The notes beneath the pieces were generated by a model. That model saw only the letters and a program-made list of their open reading frames with translations, made no database searches and was not told where the DNA came from. DNA of 33,530 bases from Humitalea sp038323655. Lineage in GTDB: Bacteria > Pseudomonadota > Alphaproteobacteria > Acetobacterales > Acetobacteraceae. Within the stretch, counting starts at the first letter, position 1; each line of letters begins with the position of its first letter. Location of the stretch: assembly GCA_038323655.1 (NCBI GenBank), contig JBBQHE010000013.1:1-33530 (forward strand), in the 5' to 3' direction. Both the position numbers and the translations under genes were made by a program. This document shows, piece by piece, positions 20,040 to 28,501 of this stretch.

Positions 20040-21023
20040 TCAGTCGGCCGTGATGCCGGCGGCGCGGATCAGGTCGCGCCAGCGGGGCAGGTTGTCGGCG
20101 ATGGTGCGGGCCAGGACCTCGGGCGGGCCGCCGACGATCTCGAAGCCCAGGTCTTCCAGCCGGGCGCGGATCGGGGGTTCTTCCAGCACGGCATTCATCG
20201 CCGCGTTCAACCTTTGGATCACCGCGGGCGGCGTGCCGGCAGGGGCCAGGATGCCTTGCCAGTTGATCACCTCGAAGCCGGCAAAGCCCTGTTCGGCGAC
20301 GCTGGGCACATCCGGCAGGCCGGCGGCGCGGACGGCGCTGCTGACCGCCAGCGGTTTCAATGCGCCGCTGCGCAAATGCGGCATGGCCGGCGCCGGCGTG
20401 ACCCAGAGCGCATCCACTGTCCCGGCCAGCGTGTCGGTCACCGCCGGCCCGCCGCCGCGATAGGGCACATGGGTCCAGCGCGTGTCGGCGCGCATGGACA
20501 GCAGCACGCCCGTCAGATGCCCCGCGCTGGCATTGCCAGGCGAGGCGATGTTCAGCGCCCCCGGCCTGGCCCGGGCGAGTGCGATGAACTCCGCGAGGTT
20601 CGACACACCGAGCTGCGGCCGCACCACCAGCACCTGCGCCGCGCGCGCGAGCTGTATGACCGGGGCGAAGGAGGTCTGCGGATTGTAGCGCAGGTTCTGG
20701 AACAGCGCCGGATTCACCGTCAGGCTGTCGGGCGCAAGCAGCAGCGTGTAGCCGTCGGGTGCCGAGGTCGCGACCAGTTCAAAGCCGATGTTGCTGGCCG
20801 AGCCGGGACGGTTCTCGACGATCACATTCTGGTTGAAGCGTTCGCGGAGCCGTTCCGCCACGACCCGGCCCAGGGTGTCATTGCTGCCGCCGGGGGCCAG
20901 GGGCACGATGATGCGCATCTGGCGGTTGGGGAAAGGCCCTTCCTGCGCCCAGGCCGGCAGCGGCAGGGCGGCAGCAGCCGCAGCCATCACCCGGCGCCGG
21001 CTGTACCCGGTTCTAACCCTCAT
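20040..21023 (-). CDS. Bug/TctC-family periplasmic solute-binding protein
   Basis: A 327-aa extracytoplasmic binding protein of the Bug (TctC) family. The signal peptide has a twin-arginine-like start (YSRRRVMAAAAAALPLPAWA, 7-26). The family pattern follows: IIVPLAPGGSNDTLGRVVAE, VIVENRPGSASNIGFELVA and PDGYTLLLA. Such proteins bind carboxylates or aromatic acids, classically for a tripartite TctAB transporter; no TctA or TctB gene is in this window. The ATG at 21023 has a GGGGG site upstream and lies 12 bases after the EAL-gene stop. Confidence 0.93.
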   Translation of the reverse strand: MRVRTGYSRRRVMAAAAAALPLPAWAQEGPFPNRQMRIIVPLAPGGSNDTLGRVVAERLRERFNQNVIVENRPGSASNIGFELVATSAPDGYTLLLAPDSLTVNPALFQNLRYNPQTSFAPVIQLARAAQVLVVRPQLGVSNLAEFIALARARPGALNIASPGNASAGHLTGVLLSMRADTRWTHVPYRGGGPAVTDTLAGTVDALWVTPAPAMPHLRSGALKPLAVSSAVRAAGLPDVPSVAEQGFAGFEVINWQGILAPAGTPPAVIQRLNAAMNAVLEEPPIRARLEDLGFEIVGGPPEVLARTIADNLPRWRDLIRAAGITAD

Positions 21024-21035
21024 GTGTCCCCCCGA

Positions 21036-22559
21036 TTACGCTTGGCGCGTGTCGGGCAATGCTAACGCAGGGGCGCGGGCGGCGGAAGATCGGCGTGCGC
21101 CTGGTCCGGGGCCGGCCGCGGCGATGGGCCCCGCGTCGAGCAGCGGGCCGACGCCATCGGCCGGCCCCGGGCGGCCGAGCAGGTAGCCCTGGGCGATGCC
21201 GCAGCCGTGTTCGCGCAACAGGCGCAGCTGGGCCGGTGTCTCGACCCCCTCGCCCACCGTTTCGAGGCCCATGCGGGCGCCGAGTTCGGCGATGGTGGCG
21301 ACGATGGCCGCGGCGCTGCCTCCGGCCTCCAGCCCCGAGACAAAGCTGCGGTCGATCTTCAGCCGGTCGAAGGGGAAGGCGTGCAACTGCGACAGCGAGG
21401 CAAAGCCGGTGCCGAAATCATCCATGGCGATGCGCACACCCATGGCGCGCAGGGCGCGCAGCTGGTCCAGCGTCTGCGCACCGTGGCGCAGCAAGGCGCT
21501 TTCGGTGATCTCCAATTCCAGCCGGGCGGGGGGCAGGCCGCTTGCGGCCAGCGCCGCCTGCACTTCCCGGACCAGCCGGCCGTCGACGAACTGGTGCGCC
21601 GCGACATTGACCGCGACGGTCACGGGCTGTGGCCAGCCGGCGGCGGTGCGGCAGGCCTGGCGCAACACCCAGGCGCCGATGGGCAGGATCAGCCCGCTGG
21701 CCTCGGCGACCGGCAGGAAGTCACCGGGCGGGACGAGCGCGCCGTCGCGGCGCCAGCGCAAAAGCGCCTCGAAGCCGAGGATCTGCCCGTCGCCGGTCGC
21801 GACCTGGGGCTGGTAGTGCAGTTCGAATTCGCCGAGCGGCAGGGCGCGGCGCAAGGCAGCCTCGGTATTCAGCCGGGCCTGGGCGGCCTGTTCCAGCCCC
21901 AGGGCGAAGCCGATGGTGCGCAGCGGCCCACGTTCGCTGCCGGCCGAATCCAGGGCCAGGCCCGCGCGGCGCAACAGGTCTTCGGGCGTCGTGCCGTCGC
22001 GCGGGGCCAGGGCGAAGCCTGCCTGCGCGCCGGTCACGGCGACATTCGCGTCGATCGCATAGGGCCGGCAGACATTCTCGACCAGGCGTTCGGCCAGCGC
22101 AGTCGCAGTTTCGTCGTCGGCGACATCGGGGATCAGGAAGGCGAAGGCGGCCCCGCCCAGCGTGCCGACCAGGTCCGGCTTGCGCACGCCGTCGCGCAAG
22201 CGTTGCGCGGCGCGGCGCAGCATGGCGTCGCCGGTGGCATGGCCCAGCGTGTCGTTGATCGCGGCCAGGCGGTCGAGTTTCAGCACCACCAGCGCGGCAG
22301 GGCCTGCGGCCAGCGCCTCCGGCAGCCGGGCCAGCAGCGCACCACGGCCGGGCAGGCCGGTCAGCCGGTCGGGCAGGGTCGGCAAGGCAGCAAGGCTGAT
22401 CAGCCCCGGGGCCAGATCAGGGCCGAGAGAAACCTGGCTGGTGCCGAGGGCGTAGCGTGGTGGCGCCAACCCGGCGCGGCGGCGATGGGACGGAGCGCCG
22501 GCTTCTGCCAGCAAATCCGTCTGCAAGCCGCCCAAAGGCGGCTGTTCGGTCGTGCGCAT
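21036..22559 (-). CDS. EAL-domain c-di-GMP phosphodiesterase with degenerate GGDEF domain
   Basis: A 507-aa cytoplasmic protein. The GGDEF-like domain (about 60-220) has the expected fold cues (DRLTGLPGRGALLARL) but its active-site motif is GGAAF (135-139), so cyclase activity is not expected. The EAL domain (about 226-470) is intact: FEALLRW (E264), NVAAHQF (N318), EITE (E350), DDFGTG (D380, D381), K401 in LKIDRS and ETVGEGVET. It should hydrolyse c-di-GMP, possibly with the GGDEF remnant acting as a GTP-sensing or regulatory part. There are no membrane segments or PAS domains. It is followed after 12 bases by the Bug-type gene. Confidence 0.93.
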   Translation of the reverse strand: MRTTEQPPLGGLQTDLLAEAGAPSHRRRAGLAPPRYALGTSQVSLGPDLAPGLISLAALPTLPDRLTGLPGRGALLARLPEALAAGPAALVVLKLDRLAAINDTLGHATGDAMLRRAAQRLRDGVRKPDLVGTLGGAAFAFLIPDVADDETATALAERLVENVCRPYAIDANVAVTGAQAGFALAPRDGTTPEDLLRRAGLALDSAGSERGPLRTIGFALGLEQAAQARLNTEAALRRALPLGEFELHYQPQVATGDGQILGFEALLRWRRDGALVPPGDFLPVAEASGLILPIGAWVLRQACRTAAGWPQPVTVAVNVAAHQFVDGRLVREVQAALAASGLPPARLELEITESALLRHGAQTLDQLRALRAMGVRIAMDDFGTGFASLSQLHAFPFDRLKIDRSFVSGLEAGGSAAAIVATIAELGARMGLETVGEGVETPAQLRLLREHGCGIAQGYLLGRPGPADGVGPLLDAGPIAAAGPGPGARRSSAARAPALALPDTRQA

Positions 22560-22622
22560 GCGGCCCCTTTCTGCACTGGGGGGATCATGAGGCCGCGCAG
22601 GTGAACAAAACGTATCCGGCTG

Positions 22623-23798
22623 TTACCGCACCCGTTCCAGGATCGTTGCGTAATTGGCGACCGCGGCCCCACCCATGTTGAACACGCCGGCGAGGTTCGC
22701 CCGGGCCAATTGCATCGCCCCCGCCTGCCCGGCCAGCTGCATCGCCGCCAGCACATGCATCGAAACGCCGGTCGCGCCGATCGGGTGGCCCTTGGCCTTC
22801 AGCCCGCCCGAGCGGTTGACCGGCAGGCGCCCTGTCGCCGTGGTCCAGCCTTCCAGGATGGCGCGCGCGCCCTGGCCGGGCGGGGCCAGGCCCATGGCTT
22901 CGTATTCGATCAGCTCGGCGATGGTGAAGCAGTCGTGCGTCTCGACCAGGTCAAGGTCGGCCAAGGTCGTGCCGGCCGCGGCATGGGCGCCGGCCCAGGC
23001 CCGGGCGCAGCCTTCGAAGCGGATGATGTCGCGCGCCGAGATTGGCAGGAAATCATTGATCTGTACGGCGGCACGCACCGCGACCGCCTTGGCGAGGGCC
23101 GCCGCCGTCTCGGCATCGGCCAGCACCAGGGCGGCGGCGCCATCCGACACCAGCGAGCAGTCGGTGCGCTTCAACGGCCCCGCCACCATCGGGTTCTTTG
23201 CCGATTCCATGCGGCAGAAGTCGAAGCCGAGGTCCCGCCGCATCTGGGCATAGGGGTTGTCCACCCCGTTCTGGTGGTTCTTGGCCGCAATCGCCGCCAG
23301 CGCATCGGACTGGTCGCCATGGGCCTGGAAATAGGCCTCGGCGATGCGGCCGAAGACGCCGGCGAAACCGTTCGGGATCTCGCCTTCCTCCCGCCGATAG
23401 GCGCATCCGAGCAGGATGTCGCCGACCGCCGACCCTGGCACGGCGGTCATCTTCTCGGCCCCCACCACCAGCGCCAGGCGGCCACGCCCGGCGGCCAGCC
23501 AGTCGAGCGCGCCATGCAGGGCCGCGGAGCCGGTGGCGCAGGCGTTTTCATACCGCGACGCCCGCGCCCAGCGCAGTTCCGGCACGGATTGCATCGGCAG
23601 GCTGGCCGGAAAATCCTGCTTCTGGAAGCCGCCATTGTACAGGCCGACGAAGACGCCGCCGATATCGGCCGGTGCCACCCCGGCATCGGCGATGGCCGCC
23701 GCCGAGACCTCGGCGATCAGCGCCTCAATGTCGGGCAGGTCCTCGCGCTTGCCGAAGACGGTATGCGCCCAGCCGACGATGCAGGGCGCTCCCTTCAT
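22623..23798 (-). CDS. thiolase-like (acetyl-CoA acetyltransferase / SCP-x type) protein
   Basis: A 391-aa thiolase-fold protein. The nucleophile is C87 in YENACATGSAALHGA. Other active-site residues are H288 in VETHDCFT and H338 in GGLKAKGHPIGATG. The second catalytic Cys of biosynthetic thiolases is not present; the end reads FNMGGAAVANYA, as in the SCP-2/SCP-x-like branch. It should act on a CoA thioester, by cleavage or condensation. Its ATG overlaps the stop of the lyase gene (ATGA, 23795-23798), so both likely act in one pathway. Confidence 0.88.
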   Translation of the reverse strand: MKGAPCIVGWAHTVFGKREDLPDIEALIAEVSAAAIADAGVAPADIGGVFVGLYNGGFQKQDFPASLPMQSVPELRWARASRYENACATGSAALHGALDWLAAGRGRLALVVGAEKMTAVPGSAVGDILLGCAYRREEGEIPNGFAGVFGRIAEAYFQAHGDQSDALAAIAAKNHQNGVDNPYAQMRRDLGFDFCRMESAKNPMVAGPLKRTDCSLVSDGAAALVLADAETAAALAKAVAVRAAVQINDFLPISARDIIRFEGCARAWAGAHAAAGTTLADLDLVETHDCFTIAELIEYEAMGLAPPGQGARAILEGWTTATGRLPVNRSGGLKAKGHPIGATGVSMHVLAAMQLAGQAGAMQLARANLAGVFNMGGAAVANYATILERVR

Positions 23799-24712
23799 TG
23801 CGGCATGCCTTCGGGGATGATGGTCTTCACCAGCGACGCGTCCAGCGCCTCGTAGTCATGGTAGCCGATTGCTTCGTAGAGCTGGGCGCGGGTCTGCATC
23901 CTGTCGATGCGCTTCATGGTACCGCCATCGGTGCGGATCGCCTTGTACAGCTCCGCCATCGCCTGGTTGGCGACGCGCATGTGGCTGACCGGCCAGATGA
24001 CGATGCCATAGCCCATCTCCTCGAACTCCTGCGCCGTGAAAAAGGGCGTGCGGCCGAATTCGGTCATGTTGGCGAGCAGGGTGACGCCCGGCATGCGGGC
24101 GGCGAATTCGCGGAACATTTCGGCCGTGTGCAGGGCTTCGGGGAAGATCGCATCGGCGCCGGCGTCCAGGTAGCGCTTGGCACGGTCCACCGCGCCATCC
24201 ATGCCTTCGGAGGCCACGGCATCGGTGCGGGCGATGATGTAGAGGTGGCGGCGCGCCTTGCGGGCGGCGGCGACCTTGGCGGCCATGTCCCCCGCGGTCG
24301 CGAGCTTCTTGTCGTTCAGATGGCCGCATTTCTTCGGCAGCAACTGGTCTTCCAGATGGACCGCGCCCGCGCCCGATTCCTCGAAGGCGCGGACCATGTG
24401 CATGACGTTCAGCGCTTCGCCATAGCCGGTGTCGCCATCGACCAGCATGGGCAGGCCGGCGGCGCGGGCGACCTGGCGGATGTAGAAGCAGACCTCATCC
24501 ACCGTGATCATGCCGAGATCCGGCAGGCCCATGGTGGCCGACATGGCGGCACCGGACATGTAGAGGGCGTCGAAGCCGGCGGCCTTGGCCAGCAGGGCCG
24601 CGATGCCGGTATGCGCGCCGGGCAGTTGCAGGATGCCGGGGCGGGCGAGAAGCGCGCGGAAGCGATCGCCCGCGGGGGCTTCGGGCAGGTCGGCGGCGAC
24701 GACGTAGGGCAT
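23795..24712 (-). CDS. isocitrate lyase / PEP mutase-superfamily enzyme, methylisocitrate lyase-like
   Basis: A 305-aa TIM-barrel enzyme. VDGDTGYGEA (91-100) provides metal-binding aspartates, HLEDQ (119-123) further acidic residues, and KKCGH (127-131) the lyase catalytic C129. KKCGH is typical of methylisocitrate lyase and related 2,3-dimethylmalate lyase-type enzymes; the Cys argues against oxaloacetate decarboxylase or PEP phosphonomutase. No prpC or prpD is present, so prpB is not assigned. The ATG at 24712 has a strong AGAGGAG site; the longer form from 24745 reads through that site. It is coupled to the thiolase-like gene. Confidence 0.9.
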   Translation of the reverse strand: MPYVVAADLPEAPAGDRFRALLARPGILQLPGAHTGIAALLAKAAGFDALYMSGAAMSATMGLPDLGMITVDEVCFYIRQVARAAGLPMLVDGDTGYGEALNVMHMVRAFEESGAGAVHLEDQLLPKKCGHLNDKKLATAGDMAAKVAAARKARRHLYIIARTDAVASEGMDGAVDRAKRYLDAGADAIFPEALHTAEMFREFAARMPGVTLLANMTEFGRTPFFTAQEFEEMGYGIVIWPVSHMRVANQAMAELYKAIRTDGGTMKRIDRMQTRAQLYEAIGYHDYEALDASLVKTIIPEGMPQ

Positions 24713-24793
24713 GGGCGGCTCCTCTGGATTGGCGAGAGGTTGCACCGGCCCGGCCTGCCCGGCCAGCGGTTGCCGCGCAAGGCTGGCCCGCCG

Positions 24794-26233
24794 TCAAAAG
24801 AACAGCAGCGTCACCACCACGAACAGCGGCACCAGGAAGACCACCGCCCAGCCGATATAGCCAAAGAAGGACGGCATCCGCTCGCCATTTTCCTCGACGA
24901 TCGCCTTGACCATGAAATTGGGTGCATTGCCGATGTAGGAATTGGCCCCCATGAACACCGCCCCGCAGGAGATCGCCGCCAGGATCAGCGCCCCCTCGCC
25001 CATCAGATGCGCGGCATTTCCCCCCGCCAGGTTGAAGAAGACGAGGTAAGTCGGCGCATTGTCGAGGAACGAGGACAGCACCCCCGTCATCCAGAAATAC
25101 ACCCAAGGGATCGGCTGCCCCGCGGCGTCGGTGGTCAGCGCCACCAAAGGCGCCGCGGCGCCCTGCGACCCCGCCTTCAGGATCGCGAGGACCGGCGCCA
25201 TGCACAGGAAGATCGCGGCGAACAGCTTGGCGACCTCGATGATCGCGCCCCAGGCGAAGCCGTTGGCTTCGCGCAACGCATCACTGGTCAGGCGGTAGGA
25301 GACGACGGTGACAGCCAGGAAGATACCCATGGCGAGCAGACGCTCCAGCCCGATCTCCTGGCCCAGCAGCCGCACCTCGCTGGTCTGCCAGACGCCCTGC
25401 ATCAGCACGCCCGCGACGATGACGCCGAGCAGCGCGATATTGTGCCAGCCCTCGATCTGCAGGGGTTCGACCTTCACCTGCACCGGCGGCACAGGCTTTT
25501 CCTTCGCCCAGGCCCAGGAATCGAGCAGGTAGTAGACCCCCAGAAGGATCACCGCACAGACCAAAAATTCGCCGAACAGATGCGTGGTCGGCCAGAAGAA
25601 GGACACGCCCTGCAAGAAGCCCAGATACAGCGGCGGGTCGCCCAGCGGCGTCAGGCTGCCGCCGATATTGCTGACCAGGAAGATGAAGAAGACAAAGGTA
25701 TGGGTCTTGCGCTTACGAAAGGCATTGGCCCGCAGCACCGGGCGGATCAGCAGCATCGAGGCACCGGTCGTACCCATGACACTGGCGACCACCGTGCCCA
25801 CCAGAAGCAGCGCGGTATTGGTCGCCGGCGTGCCGACCAGGCTGCCCTTCAGCAGCACCCCGCCCCCGGTGGTGTAGAGCGCAAGCAACAGGGTAATGAA
25901 AGGAAGGTATTCGGTGATCAACACATAGGTCACCTCGGCCCAGGCCACGCCGGGGCCGAACACCACCGCAAAGGGCAGGATGAACAGCGCCCCCCATCCC
26001 GCGGCGATCTTGCCGTAGTGGTGGTGCCAGATATGGCCGGCAAACAGCGGCATCAGCGCGATGGACAGCAGCACGCCAACGAAAGGCAGGCCCCAGAGCA
26101 ACGACATTTCCCGCCCATCGGCCGCGGCCGCGAGCGCCGAGCCGGGCAGCAGGACCCCGAGCGCCATCGCCAGGATGCCGATCAGGCGCTGCCCGCCGGG
26201 CGCCAGCCCCGGCGACGACACGACGTGACGCAT
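24794..26233 (-). CDS. NhaD-like Na+/H+ antiporter (ArsB/NhaD ion transporter superfamily)
   Basis: A 479-aa membrane protein with about twelve hydrophobic segments. An N-terminal hydrophobic stretch (QRLIGILAMALGVLLPGSALA, signal-like, given here only in part as 15-35) precedes the body. Family-like parts include ALMPLFAGHIWHHHYGK, LVSNIGGSLTPLGDPPLYLG and GANSYIGNAPNFMVKAI. The length fits NhaD. It should exchange Na+ or Li+ for protons, though related proteins carry organic acids. The ATG at 26233 lies four bases after the methyltransferase stop; 81 bases separate it from the lyase gene downstream. Confidence 0.87.
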   Translation of the reverse strand: MRHVVSSPGLAPGGQRLIGILAMALGVLLPGSALAAAADGREMSLLWGLPFVGVLLSIALMPLFAGHIWHHHYGKIAAGWGALFILPFAVVFGPGVAWAEVTYVLITEYLPFITLLLALYTTGGGVLLKGSLVGTPATNTALLLVGTVVASVMGTTGASMLLIRPVLRANAFRKRKTHTFVFFIFLVSNIGGSLTPLGDPPLYLGFLQGVSFFWPTTHLFGEFLVCAVILLGVYYLLDSWAWAKEKPVPPVQVKVEPLQIEGWHNIALLGVIVAGVLMQGVWQTSEVRLLGQEIGLERLLAMGIFLAVTVVSYRLTSDALREANGFAWGAIIEVAKLFAAIFLCMAPVLAILKAGSQGAAAPLVALTTDAAGQPIPWVYFWMTGVLSSFLDNAPTYLVFFNLAGGNAAHLMGEGALILAAISCGAVFMGANSYIGNAPNFMVKAIVEENGERMPSFFGYIGWAVVFLVPLFVVVTLLFF

Positions 26234-26237
26234 CGCC

Positions 26238-27203
26238 TCAGCCCCGCCGGGTGACCAGCGCATAGAGAAGCACGCCATTGGTGCCGCGCAGCACCCGGGC
26301 AGAGGCCAGTTCGGCCGACGGCAGGGCGTCGATGATGTCCTGCATGGCGATCTCATCGCGCTGGTTCACCTGCCAGTCCTGCACCGCGTCGAGATAGGGG
26401 GCCTCCGCCATATCGGCATGCGGGCAGGCAATCAGCGCCTGACCACCCGGCTTCAGCGCATGCAGCATGGCCTGCATCAGCCCGATGGCGGTCGGCTGGT
26501 CCAGATAGCCGAACAGGCTGGCGGCATAGACGAGGTCAAACCGCCCGTGCAGCAAGGGCCGCGTCATCAGCGGCCCGACCGGCGCGCAGATGGGCACCAC
26601 GCAGGGCAGGTGGGCATGGCTGCGGGCGGCCTCATCCGCGCTCAGCGGGTCCTGGTCGAGCGAAACCCAGCGATGCACCGCCCCTTCGGCCGGTGCATGG
26701 GCGATGCTGGCTTCCCGCAGATGGCCACCGGCCAGGGCCATGACCTCGATCCCCCGCCCACGGCTTCGGGATGCAGCGGCATCGACCGATCGGGCAAGGA
26801 TCCGGCAGCGTTCGCGCACAGCGACCGGCAGCCCCATTTCCGTGGTCACCGCATTGATGTCACGGCCGTTGGCGCTGGCCTCGCGCAGCATCCGCGGCGC
26901 GTCGCCCAGCCGGTAGACGAAGTCCAGCAAAGCAGCATCGCCAGGGTAGCCGCGCGGCTTGGCCATGGCATGGCGCGTAAACGGGTCTTCCGACAACAGG
27001 GCGAAGAAGGGATGTGCGCGCAACTGGGCGCAGACCGCCTGCCACCCCTCGGCCGTGGCCCGGCCGTGCTGGGCCGCCAGCATCGCCATGAGACGTTGCC
27101 AGACGACCATGATGCCCGCGAAGCCCCGGGCGTCGGCCAGCAGACCATCCAGGAAAGCCGAAAGTCCGACCTGGTCCATCGTGGTCGTGTCATGCTGCTG
27201 CAT
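26238..27203 (-). CDS. SAM-dependent methyltransferase resembling PhcB (3-hydroxypalmitate methyl ester synthase)
   Basis: A 321-aa methyltransferase. The helical N-terminal part has HPFFALLSEDPFTR and KPRGYPGDAALLDFVY (about 64-97), a pattern I recognise from the PhcB-type family that methylates 3-hydroxy fatty acids into autoinducers. The Rossmann part shows a motif-I-like VMALAGGHLREA (154-165), motif II VSLDQDP (180-186) and FDLVYAASLFGYLDQPTA (222-239), then LKPGGQALIACP. The function as a quorum-signal synthase is inference; no phcS or phcR neighbour is present. The ATG at 27203 is preferred over a GTG at 27212 because GGGG lies eight bases before it. It precedes the antiporter by four bases. 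Confidence 0.8.
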   Translation of the reverse strand: MQQHDTTTMDQVGLSAFLDGLLADARGFAGIMVVWQRLMAMLAAQHGRATAEGWQAVCAQLRAHPFFALLSEDPFTRHAMAKPRGYPGDAALLDFVYRLGDAPRMLREASANGRDINAVTTEMGLPVAVRERCRILARSVDAAASRSRGRGIEVMALAGGHLREASIAHAPAEGAVHRWVSLDQDPLSADEAARSHAHLPCVVPICAPVGPLMTRPLLHGRFDLVYAASLFGYLDQPTAIGLMQAMLHALKPGGQALIACPHADMAEAPYLDAVQDWQVNQRDEIAMQDIIDALPSAELASARVLRGTNGVLLYALVTRRG

Positions 27204-27321
27204 TGCGGTCACCCCAATCGCCAGGGATTACACCAAGGCGCGAAGGGCGGCGCAATCGCCGGGCGGATCGCGAATTGACCGGGTGTCGGAGAAGACTGGT
27301 CACGATCCGAACAAAGCGCAC

Positions 27322-27351
27322 AAAAAAACGGACTGGCAGGGCCAGTCCGTT
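27322..27351 (-). terminator. intrinsic terminator of the cold-shock gene
   Basis: An 11-bp perfect stem (27327-27337 and 27341-27351) with a three-base loop is followed, on the minus strand, by seven T. It lies about 40 bases after the cold-shock gene stop in the right orientation. It also separates cspA from the methyltransferase operon. This is the clearest terminator in the window. Confidence 0.93.
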
Positions 27352-27392
27352 CTCATGCCCGGAGACCGCAAGCGGCTCCGGTGCGGCTCAGA

Positions 27393-27599
27393 TCAAGCCT
27401 GGCGCAGATTGCAGGCCGAGGTCTTGCCCTGCTGGCCGGGCTGGATCTCGAACTCGACCTTGTCGCCCTCACGCAGTTCGACCATGCCCGAACGCTGCAC
27501 TTCGGAGATGTGAACGAACACGTCCTGCGCGCCGTCCTGCGGCTGAATGAACCCAAAACCCTTGGTGGCGTTGAACCACTTGACGGTACCGATCGGCAT
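27393..27599 (-). CDS. cold-shock-domain RNA chaperone (CspA family)
   Basis: A 68-aa single cold-shock domain that binds single-stranded RNA or DNA and melts RNA structure. RNP1 is KGFGFI (13-18) and RNP2 VFVHI (27-31); it starts with the usual GTVKWFN. The ATG at 27599 follows a GGAAAA site. The length is normal. It has its own terminator and a leader of at least 100 bases with a hairpin, consistent with post-transcriptional control known for this family. Paralogues are usual in such genomes, so the exact Csp number cannot be given. Confidence 0.95.
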   Translation of the reverse strand: MPIGTVKWFNATKGFGFIQPQDGAQDVFVHISEVQRSGMVELREGDKVEFEIQPGQQGKTSACNLRQA

Positions 27600-27623
27600 A
27601 GAATTTTCCAGTAAGCACAAAGG

Positions 27624-27646
27624 CCGCCCCGCGACATGCGGGGCGG
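27624..27646 (-). promoter_or_regulatory. hairpin in the cold-shock gene leader
   Basis: A perfect 9-bp GC stem (27624-27632 and 27638-27646, loop gacat) lies 25 bases upstream of the cspA ATG on the minus strand. It could be a temperature- or protein-responsive leader element, or an attenuator-like structure. There is no long T run after it. Confidence 0.5.
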
Positions 27647-27733
27647 ATCGACGTCGACGTGAAACGGACAGCGGGCTCGGCGCTCGGCTAAGAGCATCGG
27701 AGGGCGAAGCCGAACCAAACGAGGTTGACCACC

Positions 27734-27763
27734 CCTATATGGACCCTTCGCGCGCAACGGCAA
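27734..27763 (-). promoter_or_regulatory. possible promoter of the cold-shock gene
   Basis: On the minus strand TTGCCG (27763-27758) and TATAGG (27739-27734) are spaced by 18 bases and would give a leader of about 130 bases, as is typical for cspA. Both hexamers depart from consensus. Bases 27647-27733 hold no recognisable gene. Confidence 0.3.
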
Positions 27764-27838
27764 GCCCGGATGCAACCCGTGCGCGCGGGCCTGACCTGCT
27801 TGCATGTCCGGGCGCCGGGGCGCGATAATCGAACCGCA

Positions 27839-28501
27839 GTGAATATCCTCTCCCCTCCCCGTGCACGGCTGACGATCGAGGTCGTCTATGATCTCGTCTG
27901 TCCCTGGTGCTTCCTGGGCACCCGCCGGCTGCGCCGGGCGTTGCGAAGCCGCCCGGAGGTCTTCGCCGACCTGATCTGGCGCCCGTTCCTGCTGAATCCG
28001 GACATCGGGCCGGGCGGGGTCGGGCGGCAGGACTACCTGGCACGGAAATTCGGGGGGGAGGAACGCGCCCGCCGCCTGCATACGACCATTGCCGAAATGG
28101 GCCGCATCGAGGGCGTGCCCTTTCGCTTCGACCGGGTGCGGCACATCCCGCCCTCGCTCGACGCGCATCGCCTCGTGCGCTTCGCGACCCGGCACGGGCT
28201 GGCCGATGACATGGTGGATGCGCTGTTCAGCGCCTATTTCAGCCGCGGTGCCGATCTGGGCGATGCGCATGAACTGGCGACGATCGCGGCCAGCCTCGGG
28301 TTTTCGCATACGGCGGTGCTGGCCTTCATCGCCTCGGGGCAGGAGGCGGAGTCGGTACATGCCGACAACCTTCGGGCGCACCGGCTCGGCATCAACGGCG
28401 TGCCCTGCTTCGTTGTCGCCGAGCGTCATGCCATTGCCGGCGCACAGGAACCCGAAGTGCTGGAGCGGCTGCTGGACGCCGCGATTGCCGCAGGGGCCTG
28501 A
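27839..28501 (+). CDS. DsbA-family (FrnE-like) thioredoxin-fold oxidoreductase
   Basis: A 220-aa cytoplasmic DsbA-like protein with CPWC active site (21-24, in VYDLVCPWCFLGTRRL), a helical insertion with many His and Arg residues, and the cis-Pro loop NGVPCF (186-191). The FrnE / polyketide-oxidoreductase group has this layout. It should catalyse a thiol-disulfide exchange or isomerisation; there is no signal peptide with the start chosen. GTG at 27839 was chosen because TIEVVYDLVCPWC begins soon after; an in-frame ATG at 27770 is possible. It is divergent from cspA. Its 3' end lies in a tandem repeat. Confidence 0.86.
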   Translation: MNILSPPRARLTIEVVYDLVCPWCFLGTRRLRRALRSRPEVFADLIWRPFLLNPDIGPGGVGRQDYLARKFGGEERARRLHTTIAEMGRIEGVPFRFDRVRHIPPSLDAHRLVRFATRHGLADDMVDALFSAYFSRGADLGDAHELATIAASLGFSHTAVLAFIASGQEAESVHADNLRAHRLGINGVPCFVVAERHAIAGAQEPEVLERLLDAAIAAGA

